Shown: positions 53,370 to 61,117 of the stretch, piece after piece
Layout of the letters: each line of letters begins with the position of its first letter
How positions within the stretch are numbered: the first letter of the stretch is position 1
Made by a program: the position numbers and the translations under genes
The notes under the pieces: generated by a model
Told to the model about the DNA's origin: nothing
Databases searched by the model: none
Seen by the model: the letters and a program-made list of their open reading frames with translations, nothing else
Assembly: GCF_003048255.1 (NCBI RefSeq)
Contig: NZ_CP028487.1
Location: forward strand, 3,410,001 to 3,474,000
Direction: 5' to 3'
Source: Yersinia massiliensis
Lineage (GTDB): Bacteria; Pseudomonadota; Gammaproteobacteria; Enterobacterales; Enterobacteriaceae
DNA: 64,000 bases

Positions 53370-53666
53370 ATGATTCAGATAATCACCAAGCGTAAGAAAG
53401 ATAACGCCAAGTCTCGTCGTTGCCGCCAACGTGGTGAGCACTACGCAGCATACAAGGCCGAATGCGATGAAAGTCGTGCAATGGCAAGCCGTATTGAAGC
53501 AGCGTTCACAAAGCTCTCTGAGGGCTGCACAGCTCGGGTATGCAAAGCAACGATGCCTATTCCGATTCGCAGCGCAGAGAAGCCAAGCGCGGACAACATA
53601 TGTTTGCCTGAAGTAGCTAAGTTTGCAGCAGGTTTCCGTAAGTCAGAATCATTAACAGCGAGATAA
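53370..53666 (+). CDS. N: N-like early antitermination protein (P22 N family)
   Basis: 98 residues from the ATG at 53370, preceded by GGAGGTAACC. The N-terminal arginine-rich motif is ITKRKKDNAKSRRCRQRG, comparable to NAKTRRHERRR in P22 N. The C-terminus LPEVAKFAAGFRKSESLTAR closely follows the P22 N C-terminus as I recall it. It should bind boxB RNA and, with Nus factors, let polymerase pass early terminators. The ARM has lost several arginines relative to P22, consistent with a different boxB loop. Confidence 0.85.
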   Translation: MIQIITKRKKDNAKSRRCRQRGEHYAAYKAECDESRAMASRIEAAFTKLSEGCTARVCKATMPIPIRSAEKPSADNICLPEVAKFAAGFRKSESLTAR

Positions 53667-53671
53667 ATACC

Positions 53672-53914
53672 ATGCCAATGTCATTCCCTGATTTAGAAAG
53701 TCTGAAGCGTCGCGCGAAAATGCGAAATTTCCGCCAGCCGTTAGAAAACGAAACAGAAGAAGTGTACCGCGAGAAGTTTGCTGATTTTATGGTGAACATT
53801 GACCGTGTTGAATCAGGTGAGATTCGTTCAAAGTTGGGGTGGGATATTCTCCAGCTAGACCCAGCCACTGCTTTGAAAATGATGGGAATCGATATTTCTG
53901 GACTCGCAGATTAA
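53672..53914 (+). CDS. Small early protein, unknown
   Basis: 80 residues: basic helical N-terminal third (FPDLESLKRRAKMRNFRQPLENETEEVYREKFADF), then SGEIRSKLGWDILQLDPATALKMMGIDISGL. Starts 6 bp after N. No family recognised, but similar short proteins follow N in relatives. Confidence 0.6.
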   Translation: MPMSFPDLESLKRRAKMRNFRQPLENETEEVYREKFADFMVNIDRVESGEIRSKLGWDILQLDPATALKMMGIDISGLAD

Positions 53915-53919
53915 CGTTC

Positions 53920-53958
53920 GCAAAGAAGCCCACCACATAGTTAAGGGGTAAGAGAATG
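53920..53958 (+). repeat. 39-bp direct repeat, copy 1
   Basis: Identical over 39 bases to 54155-54193. This copy is intergenic and supplies the ribosome-binding site and ATG of the 76-residue gene. Confidence 0.9.
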
Positions 53959-54186
53959 AGTAAAGTTATACAGGTTTTGAGAACCGCGACGGGCGATAAC
54001 GTCAACTCAGAAATGAAGATGCTCACCACGCTTCTGACAGATGCTGGCGAAGTGTTTGAAGGTCAGATGGAAGTGGTTAGTGGTGATTACGATAACGGGT
54101 ACAAGTACGAAATGAAGTGGTACTTGCTCCAGCTTCCTGATGGCGTGGAAGTCTGCAAAGAAGCCCACCACATAGTTAAGGGGTAA
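53956..54186 (+). CDS. Small early protein, unknown
   Basis: 76 residues: MSKVIQVLRTATGDNVNSEMKMLTTLLTDAGEVFEGQMEVVSGDYDNGYKYEMKWYLLQLPDGVEVCKEAHHIVKG. Central segments look like alternating beta strands. Its last ten codons are encoded by the second copy of the 39-bp repeat. No family recognised. Confidence 0.6.
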   Translation: MSKVIQVLRTATGDNVNSEMKMLTTLLTDAGEVFEGQMEVVSGDYDNGYKYEMKWYLLQLPDGVEVCKEAHHIVKG

Positions 54187-54193
54187 GAGAATG
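54155..54193 (+). repeat. 39-bp direct repeat, copy 2
   Basis: Here the same 39 bases encode the end of the 76-residue protein plus the ribosome-binding site and ATG of the 111-residue gene. The coding use of this copy suggests it is the original and copy 1 is what is left of a duplicated or deleted gene. Confidence 0.9.
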
Positions 54194-54526
54194 GAAATCA
54201 AAGAAACAAAGGATGTTTGGCTAACGGTTACTAATAGCGACTTAACAGAGGGGCGCGGGCGACCGGTGATTTTGTATGTATGTGACAGCCAAATCACAGC
54301 CGCTCGACTTGGTAGAAAAAAGTCAGTTCAGGGAAGCGACGCCGACACCATCAAAGCAACAGCGGTAAAGATTGGCACTCGCTGGCTAGTTCCTTGGGAA
54401 ATCGTACCAGAAAGCGATGCAGATAAAGTGATTAGAAAAAAGAATGAGGCACTAGACCAGATTATCGAAAAGATGCGCGAAAAGGGATTTTCGTCAGATG
54501 AAATTGCTGCATTAACAACTCGCTAA
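54191..54526 (+). CDS. Early protein, unknown
   Basis: 111 residues. A beta-rich N-terminal half (VWLTVTNSDLTEGRGRPVILYVCDSQITAARLGRKKSVQGSD and TRWLVPWEIVPES) is followed by a charged helix (DADKVIRKKNEALDQIIEKMREKGFSSDEIAAL). No family recognised. In frame with the left operon, 4 bp after the previous gene. Confidence 0.6.
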   Translation: MEIKETKDVWLTVTNSDLTEGRGRPVILYVCDSQITAARLGRKKSVQGSDADTIKATAVKIGTRWLVPWEIVPESDADKVIRKKNEALDQIIEKMREKGFSSDEIAALTTR

Positions 54527-54531
54527 CCCCC

Positions 54532-54579
54532 AGTGACCTTACCCCTGCCACTTAACCGGTGGCAGCAATAAGACCACTA
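54532..54579 (+). repeat. Diverged intergenic repeat with hairpin, copy 1
   Basis: Starts AGTGACCTTACC and ends AGACCACTA, with hairpin CTGCCAC-TTAACCG-GTGGCAG (54545-54565) inside. A related unit occurs at 54887-54935. Confidence 0.55.
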
Positions 54580-54618
54580 TGTATTAAGTAAATATTTAAA
54601 TTCCTGAGAGGAGGTTTC

Positions 54619-54771
54619 ATGCAGCAACTTCTACTCCTGTCTCTACTGCTAGCGTTAAGGCTTTGGCGCGAAGCGGAACCGCGTAGGGCAATACATTTTT
54701 TGTCCTGCAAAGCTATCCAGCCTAAGCACTTAAATGTGCAGGAGGCGCAGAATTCTAGATTCTGTGATTAG
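54619..54771 (+). CDS. Small membrane peptide
   Basis: 50 residues with a very strong GAGGAGG ribosome-binding site. MQQLLLLSLLLALRLW is one hydrophobic span; the rest is basic with two Cys (FLSCKAIQPKH ... SRFCD). No family recognised. A hydrophobic peptide of this kind in an early phage operon may be a host-inhibitory or exclusion factor; that is inference. Confidence 0.5.
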   Translation: MQQLLLLSLLLALRLWREAEPRRAIHFLSCKAIQPKHLNVQEAQNSRFCD

Positions 54772-54948
54772 AGACATCAAAGCCATTTAATACCAATAAA
54801 ACCACACGAAGAAAACTTATAGCGCAGAGCATGGCTGCCACATGAACATGCTGATTGATTTGGGAGTACTTATGTGACCGCTAATGAGTGACCTTACCAC
54901 TGCTTACTTATTAGTGAGCTTTGGCAAGACCACTAGATGAGGTGATGT
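54772..54948 (+). other. Intergenic stretch with repeat copy 2
   Basis: No accepted gene. Includes the second AGTGACCTTACC ... AGACCACTA unit (54887-54935), with a CTTACTTATTAGTGAG hairpin-like segment. Confidence 0.45.
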
Positions 54949-55200
54949 ATGACAGATGAAATTAAAACAGGCGGCCCAGCGTTTCCGCAGTCAGGTGCAA
55001 TTAACGGTGCTGGTGATGTATGGGTGTCGTCAGAGTTAGGCGGCTCAGGACTTACAGTGCACGATTATTTTTCAGCCAAAGCAATGGCGGCATTAATTCA
55101 CAGATACGCAGATGTGAATATTGATGACCTTAAAGTATTGGAAGAAATCGCAATCCGAGCAAGCAATATGGCAGACGCAATGATTAAGGCGAGAGGGTGA
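54949..55200 (+). CDS. Conserved small early phage protein
   Basis: 83 residues. GGPAFPQSG...GGSGLTVHDYFSAKAMAALIHRY is a pattern found in many enterobacterial phage early proteins (GMTLRDYFAAKAM type). The rest is helical (LKVLEEIAIRASNMADAMIKAR). Function unknown. Start follows GATGAGGTGATGT. Confidence 0.7.
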   Translation: MTDEIKTGGPAFPQSGAINGAGDVWVSSELGGSGLTVHDYFSAKAMAALIHRYADVNIDDLKVLEEIAIRASNMADAMIKARG

Positions 55201-55203
55201 GAT

Positions 55204-55338
55204 ATGCAATGTCAATATTGTGGCGGCCCTGTTATCTGGAAAGGCCCATTCTCAGCACTAACTCACACTGAATGCCAAGAATGCGGCGCTATAAATTGCC
55301 AAGTAGTAGAGCCAACTGAAGACGAAGAAACCGAGTAA
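55204..55338 (+). CDS. Small zinc-ribbon protein
   Basis: 44 residues with CQYCGG and ECQECGA pairs, a compact zinc ribbon, and an acidic tail (PTEDEETE). It begins 3 bp after the previous stop. Too short to classify further. Confidence 0.6.
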   Translation: MQCQYCGGPVIWKGPFSALTHTECQECGAINCQVVEPTEDEETE

Positions 55339-55428
55339 CTCCCCACCCCCACCAATCCCCATAGTAAATAACTGACCACTGTCGGTGTTTTGCTGTGGGC
55401 TAAACACAACTAATTAAAAGGTATCCCT

Positions 55429-55602
55429 ATGCAATACGCCATTGCAGGGTATCCCGCATCGGGATGCTCTACTAACTATTTGACAAAAATTCAGCATTCA
55501 CCAGCCTACCGCCTCACATCAGCAAGTTTCACTCCCCCACCACGCAAGAGCTTGCTAGACAAGATAGTTGAGTTTCTACGCTCAAAGGGGAATCCACTAT
55601 GA
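55429..55602 (+). CDS. Small protein, possibly Kil-type cell-division inhibitor
   Basis: 57 residues: MQYAIAGYPASGCSTNYLTKI at the start, then a Pro-rich middle and a helical end (KSLLDKIVEFLRSKG). The opening resembles short lambdoid proteins that I remember being annotated as cell-division inhibitors; this is from memory and weak. Its stop overlaps the next start (ATGA). The place, between N and the exonuclease, is that of kil in lambda and P22. Confidence 0.5.
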   Translation: MQYAIAGYPASGCSTNYLTKIQHSPAYRLTSASFTPPPRKSLLDKIVEFLRSKGNPL

Positions 55603-55910
55603 ATAACCTAGATAAAGCACTCAACGCACTGAGCGATGAAGAACGCGACGTTATTGACCGGTACGCCAGTGAGTTCATGGAAGGAATTAAAGACTCGGCA
55701 TTTCGAAAGGCGTGGATGGGTTTACGCCTGACTGATGATGATAAACACCGGCAGTTCATGGAAAGCGACGAGTTCACAGATTGCCTGCATGACTATCAAC
55801 GAGACAGTGCCTATTGGCAAGCTCTGCATCGGCGCAAACAGGAAGTTGAATCAGGTGTGGAACATCAGACCTACATGGCCTTAACTAACTTTTATGACAG
55901 GGTGGCGTGA
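55599..55910 (+). CDS. Early protein upstream of the exonuclease, unknown
   Basis: 103 residues, acidic and helical: [57 protein letters not shown]. No family recognised. Overlaps both neighbours by a few bases, so it is part of the recombination unit. Confidence 0.6.
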   Translation: MNNLDKALNALSDEERDVIDRYASEFMEGIKDSAFRKAWMGLRLTDDDKHRQFMESDEFTDCLHDYQRDSAYWQALHRRKQEVESGVEHQTYMALTNFYDRVA

Positions 55911-56728
55911 TGGAAGCAGGGATTTATTACAACATTTCGAACGAGGACTATCACAAGGATGAGGCGATAGGTTCTACGACGATTAAAGCAATCAGTGTTA
56001 GCCCGGCCAATCTGTATTTTAACCCATTTAAAGGAAGTAAATCGGCACAGATTGGAACGGCAATACATGCGGCATTGCTTGAGCCTGAAGTATTTGAAAA
56101 GGATTTCATTTTAAAGCCGGATATCAGCTCCAGAGCATCGAAAGAATATAAGGCACTTTTACCGGCTGATGCTGAAAAAATCCTGATTGGTAGCGAAGTC
56201 GGCACGCTGGAAAAAATGATTGAGTCTGCCCAGTTAAATGAAGATTTCATGGACTATATGAGCACAAGTGGACGGTCTGAGGTTTCCATGTTCGCCACGT
56301 GCCCAATCACTGGACTGAAGCTTAAATGTCGATTTGACCGGCTATCAGATAGCCACTCTTATCCACTGGATGTGAAGAGTTGCAGGGATGCAAGTCAGCG
56401 CGGATTTAGTCAGGCATTTGGGCAATATCACTATCATGTTCAGGCTGCGTTTTATCTCTACGTTTTGAAACTTGTTACGGGCCGGGAGCTAAATCAGTTC
56501 TGCTTTTTTGCTCTTGAAAATACCCCGCCCTATAAAAACTGCATGTATTACATCGGCGAAGATTCGTTAGAGCTTGGCAGGAAAATAATGTTTGAGGCAA
56601 TGAATAAGCTAGTTGAGTGCTTGGCTGATGATTCATTACGAACCGAGGGATTGGTTCTTCCATCCAGTGAAATCAACGTCCCATCGTATCTATTCGATGA
56701 AGAATTCGACGACGAGGTATATATCTAA
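55910..56728 (+). CDS. RecE-like exonuclease (PD-(D/E)XK, DUF3799)
   Basis: 272 residues from ATG 55910 (TGATG with the previous stop). [34 protein letters not shown] and [14 protein letters not shown] are the exodeoxyribonuclease VIII N-terminal blocks. The catalytic region has [23 protein letters not shown] (Asp and Asp-x-Lys) and [16 protein letters not shown]. It resects double-stranded ends for single-strand annealing. No RecT or Erf is recognisable beside it; the next gene is the candidate partner. Confidence 0.88.
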   Translation: MEAGIYYNISNEDYHKDEAIGSTTIKAISVSPANLYFNPFKGSKSAQIGTAIHAALLEPEVFEKDFILKPDISSRASKEYKALLPADAEKILIGSEVGTLEKMIESAQLNEDFMDYMSTSGRSEVSMFATCPITGLKLKCRFDRLSDSHSYPLDVKSCRDASQRGFSQAFGQYHYHVQAAFYLYVLKLVTGRELNQFCFFALENTPPYKNCMYYIGEDSLELGRKIMFEAMNKLVECLADDSLRTEGLVLPSSEINVPSYLFDEEFDDEVYI

Positions 56729-57318
56729 TGGACTTATCGCGAACAATAATCCCGAAATCAGACCAACTCAACTTCGAGGATGTCCAATCTTCCAGCATTA
56801 CCGCAGCTATCAAATCTGTTAGAGCTGGAAACAGTGAACAGCCAGTGTTTATTGACCTTGATGGATATGACGGCCGCCCATATAAGCCATCAAAATCAAT
56901 GCGCCGCGTTCTCATTGGCGGCTGGGGAAATGATGGTCATTCATGGGTTGGCAAAACTCTAACGCTTATTGGTGACTCTACAGTCAAATTTGGCGGTGTT
57001 GCTGTCGGCGGGATCAAGGTTTCAGCCATGAGTGATATTAATTCTGATTTCTCACTAATGCTAACTACCTCGCGCGGAAAGCGGTCAGAACATCGAGTTA
57101 AAAAGCTGGAAGTTAAACCGGTAAAAGTGGAAGAGCGCACGCCAGATGGATTGCTTGCTGAGTTCACCAAGGCGGCAAGTAGTGCAAAAACAGTGGTGGA
57201 GCTTGATAAAATCTTCAAGTACGCCCAGCACGTTCTTGCAGCTCACCATGACCAACTCGAAAAGGCCACCGACATTTACGGCATCCGCAAGGCCGAAATG
57301 GAAGAAGTCCCAATGTGA
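56728..57318 (+). CDS. Conserved phage protein, possible DNA-binding partner of the exonuclease
   Basis: 196 residues. The middle contains GHSWVGKTLTLIGDSTVKFGGVAVGGIKVSAMSDI, a block I recall from many phage proteins encoded beside exonuclease or annealing genes, consistent with an OB-like fold. The C-terminal 60 residues are helical. Start overlaps the exonuclease stop. A single-strand DNA-binding or annealing-accessory role is inferred from position only. Confidence 0.6.
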   Translation: MDLSRTIIPKSDQLNFEDVQSSSITAAIKSVRAGNSEQPVFIDLDGYDGRPYKPSKSMRRVLIGGWGNDGHSWVGKTLTLIGDSTVKFGGVAVGGIKVSAMSDINSDFSLMLTTSRGKRSEHRVKKLEVKPVKVEERTPDGLLAEFTKAASSAKTVVELDKIFKYAQHVLAAHHDQLEKATDIYGIRKAEMEEVPM

Positions 57319-57325
57319 GGTATCT

Positions 57326-57508
57326 ATGACCCACTCTCACGACAATATCACTGTTGGCTGCATAACTCTGGTTTATTCAGAAGTACACCACGGATGGATT
57401 ACCCCCTATAACCAAGTTGTTAAAAACCAAATCGTTGCTCAATTAATTGCAGAGCGGATGAATAACAACCTGAAATTGTCACTCGCTGCCAACGGACTGG
57501 CAGCCTAA
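57326..57508 (+). CDS. Small early protein, unknown
   Basis: 60 residues from ATG 57326 (GAGGTATCT before it): a beta-rich start (NITVGCITLVYSEVHHGWITPY) and a helical end (VAQLIAERMNNNLKLSLAANG). The longer frame upstream lies inside the previous gene. No family recognised. Confidence 0.6.
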   Translation: MTHSHDNITVGCITLVYSEVHHGWITPYNQVVKNQIVAQLIAERMNNNLKLSLAANGLAA

Positions 57509-57551
57509 TCCCCCACCCCATTACCGGCAGTCAATCTGCTGAGGAATAGTT

Positions 57552-58031
57552 ATGTCTGAAAATACTGATTATGAAACGTTAAAAGCTGAGCGTGATGCGG
57601 CGCTCAATGCATGTTCGCTAATTGCCGAGGCTTTGGGTATTACCGGTGCTGTTGCGGGTGACACTATTGCCAAGGTTCGAGAGCTTGTTGCTGAGAAAAG
57701 CTCACTCTATGTTTCGCTATTTAATCACGGATATGGTTCTGGGCATCACGACACGGTGGAAGGTAACTATACCGACATTCACCGCAGCGACATCACTACA
57801 TATCACGATGATGTTGTTGGCGAACTTGTAGAGGATTTACTCCGAGACATGCCCGCCACCACTCAGGCGCTTAACGAGATAAAGGCGCAGGGTGCAATCG
57901 AATTTGCTGAGTTCTTAAAGGTACAAGCTAAAGAGTCATTGAGTCGTGGTGATCACTATGTATTTGACCGACTTAATGCTCAGGCGGTAACCGCTGAAAG
58001 GTTCGCCGCCAGCCTGAGGGGTAACAACTGA
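57552..58031 (+). CDS. Early phage protein, coiled-coil type (Ead/Ea22-like)
   Basis: 159 residues. It opens DYETLKAERDAALNACSLIAEALGI, and ends VQAKESLSRGDHYVFDRLNAQAVTAERFAASLRG, helices common to the heterogeneous Ead/Ea22-type early proteins of enterobacterial phages. The middle is rich in His and Asp (GHHDTVEGNYTDIHRSD). Function unknown. Overlaps the next start by one base. Confidence 0.65.
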   Translation: MSENTDYETLKAERDAALNACSLIAEALGITGAVAGDTIAKVRELVAEKSSLYVSLFNHGYGSGHHDTVEGNYTDIHRSDITTYHDDVVGELVEDLLRDMPATTQALNEIKAQGAIEFAEFLKVQAKESLSRGDHYVFDRLNAQAVTAERFAASLRGNN

Positions 58032-58780
58032 TGAATAACATCGAAGAGTTGAAATCAAAAAAACCAGAAAATTTAAAGTCTCGCTCATCTGTTTTGGCTG
58101 ATTATGTGACAGATGACAATACCGGCGGTTATTTCGTTGTTGAATGTGAAAATTGCGGTGAGGTTTTCCCAAGTCAAAAACTAGGTGGTGGTGGTGCCAT
58201 CGCCGACACTGGTGATTATGACGATGCTTATTGCCCACACTGTAATGCAGTTGACCCAGATGAGTGCTACAACGCGGGTCTCGTGTGGAATATTCAGCAA
58301 GCAAAGATAAACGCACTGATAGCCCAACTGGAAGCGGCACAGAAAGAAATTCACGGCTTAAAAATGAAACTCTCCGATGCTGGTTGTTTGCTCGTTGAGT
58401 GGAAACAGCGAGTTGAGCAGTCTGATCTTAGGGCTAGCACATTAGAAGCCGAGTTATCAGCGGCAAACGAGAAGCTGAAAAACGATGTGTTAGTGATGCC
58501 TGACGGGCTTCACCGTGACACGAAAGCACTTCTGTTGGTATTCGCATCTGCAATGGCTGTAAAGCTGCATAAAGCAGAACAGAAATATGGACATTCAAAT
58601 ACGTGGATGAAAAACGATTGGCGGGATAAGTGCCTTGAAGATTTCAATCTGCACATCAGAAAGGGCGACCCGCTAGATGTGGCGAACTATTGTGCATTTA
58701 TGCATTACCACGGTTGGCCGACAGCGCTTAAAGCCGGTTTCAATAGAGGGCTGGTAGAGGGGAATGCAGATGCTGAGTAA
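58031..58780 (+). CDS. Early phage protein with zinc ribbon and coiled coil
   Basis: 249 residues. A zinc ribbon (CENCGEVF ... CPHCNAVD) at about 37-80 is followed by a coiled coil (about 95-160) and a C-terminal domain GHSNTWMKNDWRDKCLEDFNLHIRKGDPLDVANYCAFMHYHGW. That last block is typical of phage proteins predicted to be nucleotide- or RNA-related but unproven. No function assigned. Confidence 0.65.
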   Translation: MNNIEELKSKKPENLKSRSSVLADYVTDDNTGGYFVVECENCGEVFPSQKLGGGGAIADTGDYDDAYCPHCNAVDPDECYNAGLVWNIQQAKINALIAQLEAAQKEIHGLKMKLSDAGCLLVEWKQRVEQSDLRASTLEAELSAANEKLKNDVLVMPDGLHRDTKALLLVFASAMAVKLHKAEQKYGHSNTWMKNDWRDKCLEDFNLHIRKGDPLDVANYCAFMHYHGWPTALKAGFNRGLVEGNADAE

Positions 58781-59057
58781 AGAGCAGTTGGAGAAAATTG
58801 CGAATCCGGGGCCGGTTGATGTTGGTGGTACTCAAAGCACAATAGTTACTGAAATGGCTATTGAACTGCTATCACTGCGTGAGCAACAGCCGGTTACTTT
58901 CGAGTGGCGTCAACATTATTCCAGTATCGGTAAATCAGGACCATGGGTGAAACTGAACGACCAGCGAACTTATGAAAAGCTGAAATCTAAGCATGCTGGT
59001 GATGCCGATTACGAATTTCGCGAGTTATTCACAGCAGCAAAACCAGCGGAGGACTAA
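58764..59057 (+). CDS. Early phage protein, unknown
   Basis: 97 residues; ATG at 58764 or 58770, both usable from AGAGGGG. It has LSKEQLEKIANPGPVDVGGTQSTIVTEMAIELLSLREQQPV, a pattern common in Ea22-like proteins, and FEWRQHYSSIGKSGPWVKL. Function unknown. Confidence 0.6.
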   Translation: MQMLSKEQLEKIANPGPVDVGGTQSTIVTEMAIELLSLREQQPVTFEWRQHYSSIGKSGPWVKLNDQRTYEKLKSKHAGDADYEFRELFTAAKPAED

Positions 59058-59227
59058 TGCTAATCGGCTTTGTTCTTCTCATTACTTCATGCTTTAACGA
59101 TAGTTGCAACGCCCTACCCGTTACCGAAGATATCTACCCTACTCAATCCGAATGCCAAGCCGTATCAATGCTGATTAAAGAGCGCAAGCCAAACGCTGTG
59201 CTCATGTGCGGCGAAGTGTATCGCTAA
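59057..59227 (+). CDS. Small exported protein, DUF1482-like
   Basis: 56 residues. A short hydrophobic N-terminus (MLIGFVLLITSC) could be a signal or lipoprotein signal; later Cys residues (CNA, ECQ, MCGEVYR) are spaced as in DUF1482 phage proteins. Start shares a base with the previous stop (TAATG). Function unknown. Confidence 0.55.
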   Translation: MLIGFVLLITSCFNDSCNALPVTEDIYPTQSECQAVSMLIKERKPNAVLMCGEVYR

Positions 59228-59285
59228 CTCGTTTTAACCCCACCACGGAACGACAGAAACGGATTTCACTATCTGGAGTATCCCT

Positions 59286-59462
59286 ATGGCTATTTCAATG
59301 CTCCCAGTCGAGCGTAAATTCCCGCTGCCTGCTGAATTAACGGGCCGTATTAATGACCTTATTCAAGAATATGCCGGTGAAATTGGCGTTAGTGAAGTGC
59401 TTGGCGTGTTGGAAATCGTCAAGTTTGGATTGCTGAACCAACAAACAAATGAGGTGGCTTAA
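59286..59462 (+). CDS. Small early protein, unknown
   Basis: 58 residues: MAISMLPVERKFPLPAELTGRINDLIQEYAGEIGVSEVLGVLEIVKFGLL and a polar end. Helical, no family. Stop overlaps the next start (TAATG). Confidence 0.6.
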   Translation: MAISMLPVERKFPLPAELTGRINDLIQEYAGEIGVSEVLGVLEIVKFGLLNQQTNEVA

Positions 59463-59665
59463 TGTGCGATGAAATTGACAAGGACCAAGAGCTTGAATCT
59501 CTGAATATAGAAATCGGCATCGCTAATCGCAAGCCGACAATGACGTTCACCGGCCTGTGCCATTTCTCAGAGTGTCGACAGCCGATTGCTCGCGGATTGT
59601 TCTGTGATGCTGGGTGTCGGGATGACTATGAGATTGATGAGCGAAGGAAAGGGAGAGAAGCATGA
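59462..59665 (+). CDS. C4 zinc-finger protein (TraR/DksA-like or DUF2116-like)
   Basis: 67 residues. CHFSECRQPIARGLFCDAGCRDDYE supplies four cysteines in the C-x-C ... C-x3-C style of short phage zinc-finger proteins. The N-terminus is acidic and helical. It may touch RNA polymerase as TraR does, but the DksA-type acidic tip is not evident. It overlaps the methyltransferase-like gene by 4 bp. Confidence 0.65.
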   Translation: MCDEIDKDQELESLNIEIGIANRKPTMTFTGLCHFSECRQPIARGLFCDAGCRDDYEIDERRKGREA

Positions 59666-60372
59666 GTAGAGGAACGATTATTTGCCTGTGCGACCTGACT
59701 GGAATTATGGCGGGACCGTGGGTTACGGCTGGGTATGATGCAATTTTGATTGACCCTCAGCATATCGATAAAAGTAACCAAGAAAGAATACGAAAGTGGC
59801 CAGAGACAGTTCTCACGGCGGCCGGCGCGTTGGGTGATGTTATCCGGAAAGAGGAAATCGTTTTTGTTGCAGGGTTCCCGCCATGTACTGATGTGGCAGT
59901 AAGCGGTGCAGCCCACTTTGAAAAGAAACGCAAAGCTGATATCCACTTTCAAGCAAAGGCGGCACTGGTGGCTGAACAATGCCGGATAATTGGCGAAATA
60001 ACCGGAGCTCCTTGGTTCTTTGAAAACCCTATTAGCGTTTTCAGTGGCATATTCGGAAAGCCAGATTTCATCTTTAATCCTAGCGACTACGGTGGTTATC
60101 TGCCAGTTGATGACGTTCATCCAACCTACCCCGATTACATTGCTCCACGTGATGCATACCCGAAGAAAACTTGTTTATGGACTGGCGGCGGCTTTGTGAT
60201 GCCGGATAAATTGCCAGTTCCTGTTCCTGAAGGTTATTCAACTCAGCATCTAAAACTAGGTGGAAAGTCAGAGCGAGTGAAGAACATTCGCAGCGCCACA
60301 CCTCGCGGTTTCGCTGAGGCAGTTTTCCGGGCTAATGCGCCGCACCTGAAAGCGTTAAGAGAGGCAGCATGA
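59662..60372 (+). CDS. Cytosine-C5 methyltransferase-like protein
   Basis: 236 residues. CDLTGIMAGPWVTAGYDAILIDPQ resembles motif I with the following strand of C5-methyltransferases, and FVAGFPPCTDVAVSG resembles motif IV with its Pro-Cys nucleophile; APWFFENP resembles motif VI (ENV). No QRR motif VIII or target-recognition domain is evident and the length is short. It may be a minimal methyltransferase or a decoy. It overlaps the adjacent MT-A70 gene by 4 bp. Confidence 0.6.
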   Translation: MSRGTIICLCDLTGIMAGPWVTAGYDAILIDPQHIDKSNQERIRKWPETVLTAAGALGDVIRKEEIVFVAGFPPCTDVAVSGAAHFEKKRKADIHFQAKAALVAEQCRIIGEITGAPWFFENPISVFSGIFGKPDFIFNPSDYGGYLPVDDVHPTYPDYIAPRDAYPKKTCLWTGGGFVMPDKLPVPVPEGYSTQHLKLGGKSERVKNIRSATPRGFAEAVFRANAPHLKALREAA

Positions 60373-61004
60373 GTGGATACCAACTCATCTATTGTGACCC
60401 ACCCTGGCAATACGGAAACAAGGCCAGCAACGGCGCAGCAGTTAATCACTACCGCACGATGTCACTCACCGATTTAAAACGCCTTCCAGTTTGGTCTCTC
60501 GCAGCACCCGATGCAGTTATCGCAATGTGGTACACCGGAAATTTCAACGACGAAGCAAAACAACTCGCTGAAGCGTGGGGTTTCCAGGTGCGCACGATGA
60601 AGGGTTTCACTTGGGTAAAGCTGAATCAACTGGCAGAGGATCATATCAACAAATCGCTGGCAGCCGGTGAGGTTAACGACTTTTACGACTTTCTCACCCT
60701 ACTCAATACCCAATCACGGATGAATGGCGGCAACTATACGCGCGCCAACACGGAAGATGTATTGATCGCAGTGCGCGGCAATGGTCTAGAGCGACTCAAC
60801 GCCAGCATCAAGCAAGTTGTTTACTCACCGCTCGGTGAGCATAGCGAAAAGCCATGGGAAGTACGTCACCGACTGGAGTTGCTGTATGGGGACGTAAAGC
60901 GTATCGAGTTGTTTTCAAGGAAGGATTTAGAGGGGTGGGATACTTGGGGGAATGAGTGTGGTCAGTCAATCAAATTAATTCCAGGCAGTTCGGAGGCAGC
61001 ATGA
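60369..61004 (+). CDS. MT-A70 family adenine methyltransferase
   Basis: 211 residues. The catalytic DPPW is at residues 10-13 (IYCDPPWQYGNKAS), with AVIAMWYTGN and GFTWVKLNQ following, and NTEDVLIAVRGNG. These are the MT-A70 blocks of phage N6-adenine methyltransferases. It probably methylates phage DNA and protects against restriction. It overlaps the upstream methyltransferase-like gene, making a tandem pair. Confidence 0.85.
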   Translation: MSGYQLIYCDPPWQYGNKASNGAAVNHYRTMSLTDLKRLPVWSLAAPDAVIAMWYTGNFNDEAKQLAEAWGFQVRTMKGFTWVKLNQLAEDHINKSLAAGEVNDFYDFLTLLNTQSRMNGGNYTRANTEDVLIAVRGNGLERLNASIKQVVYSPLGEHSEKPWEVRHRLELLYGDVKRIELFSRKDLEGWDTWGNECGQSIKLIPGSSEAA

Positions 61005-61117
61005 AACTACCAAAAATATCAGATGCCGTTTGGTTCTTTGTCGTCATCATCGCGTGGGCGGTACTAGCAACTATCTACACGATTGAGAATGAAGTTGTTA
61101 GGGGGATGTTCGGATGA
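61001..61117 (+). CDS. Small single-span membrane protein
   Basis: 38 residues: MKLPKISDAVWFFVVIIAWAVLATIYTIENEVVRGMFG, one membrane span flanked by charges. Overlaps both neighbours by 4 bp (ATGA), which supports translation. No known family. Confidence 0.6.
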   Translation: MKLPKISDAVWFFVVIIAWAVLATIYTIENEVVRGMFG

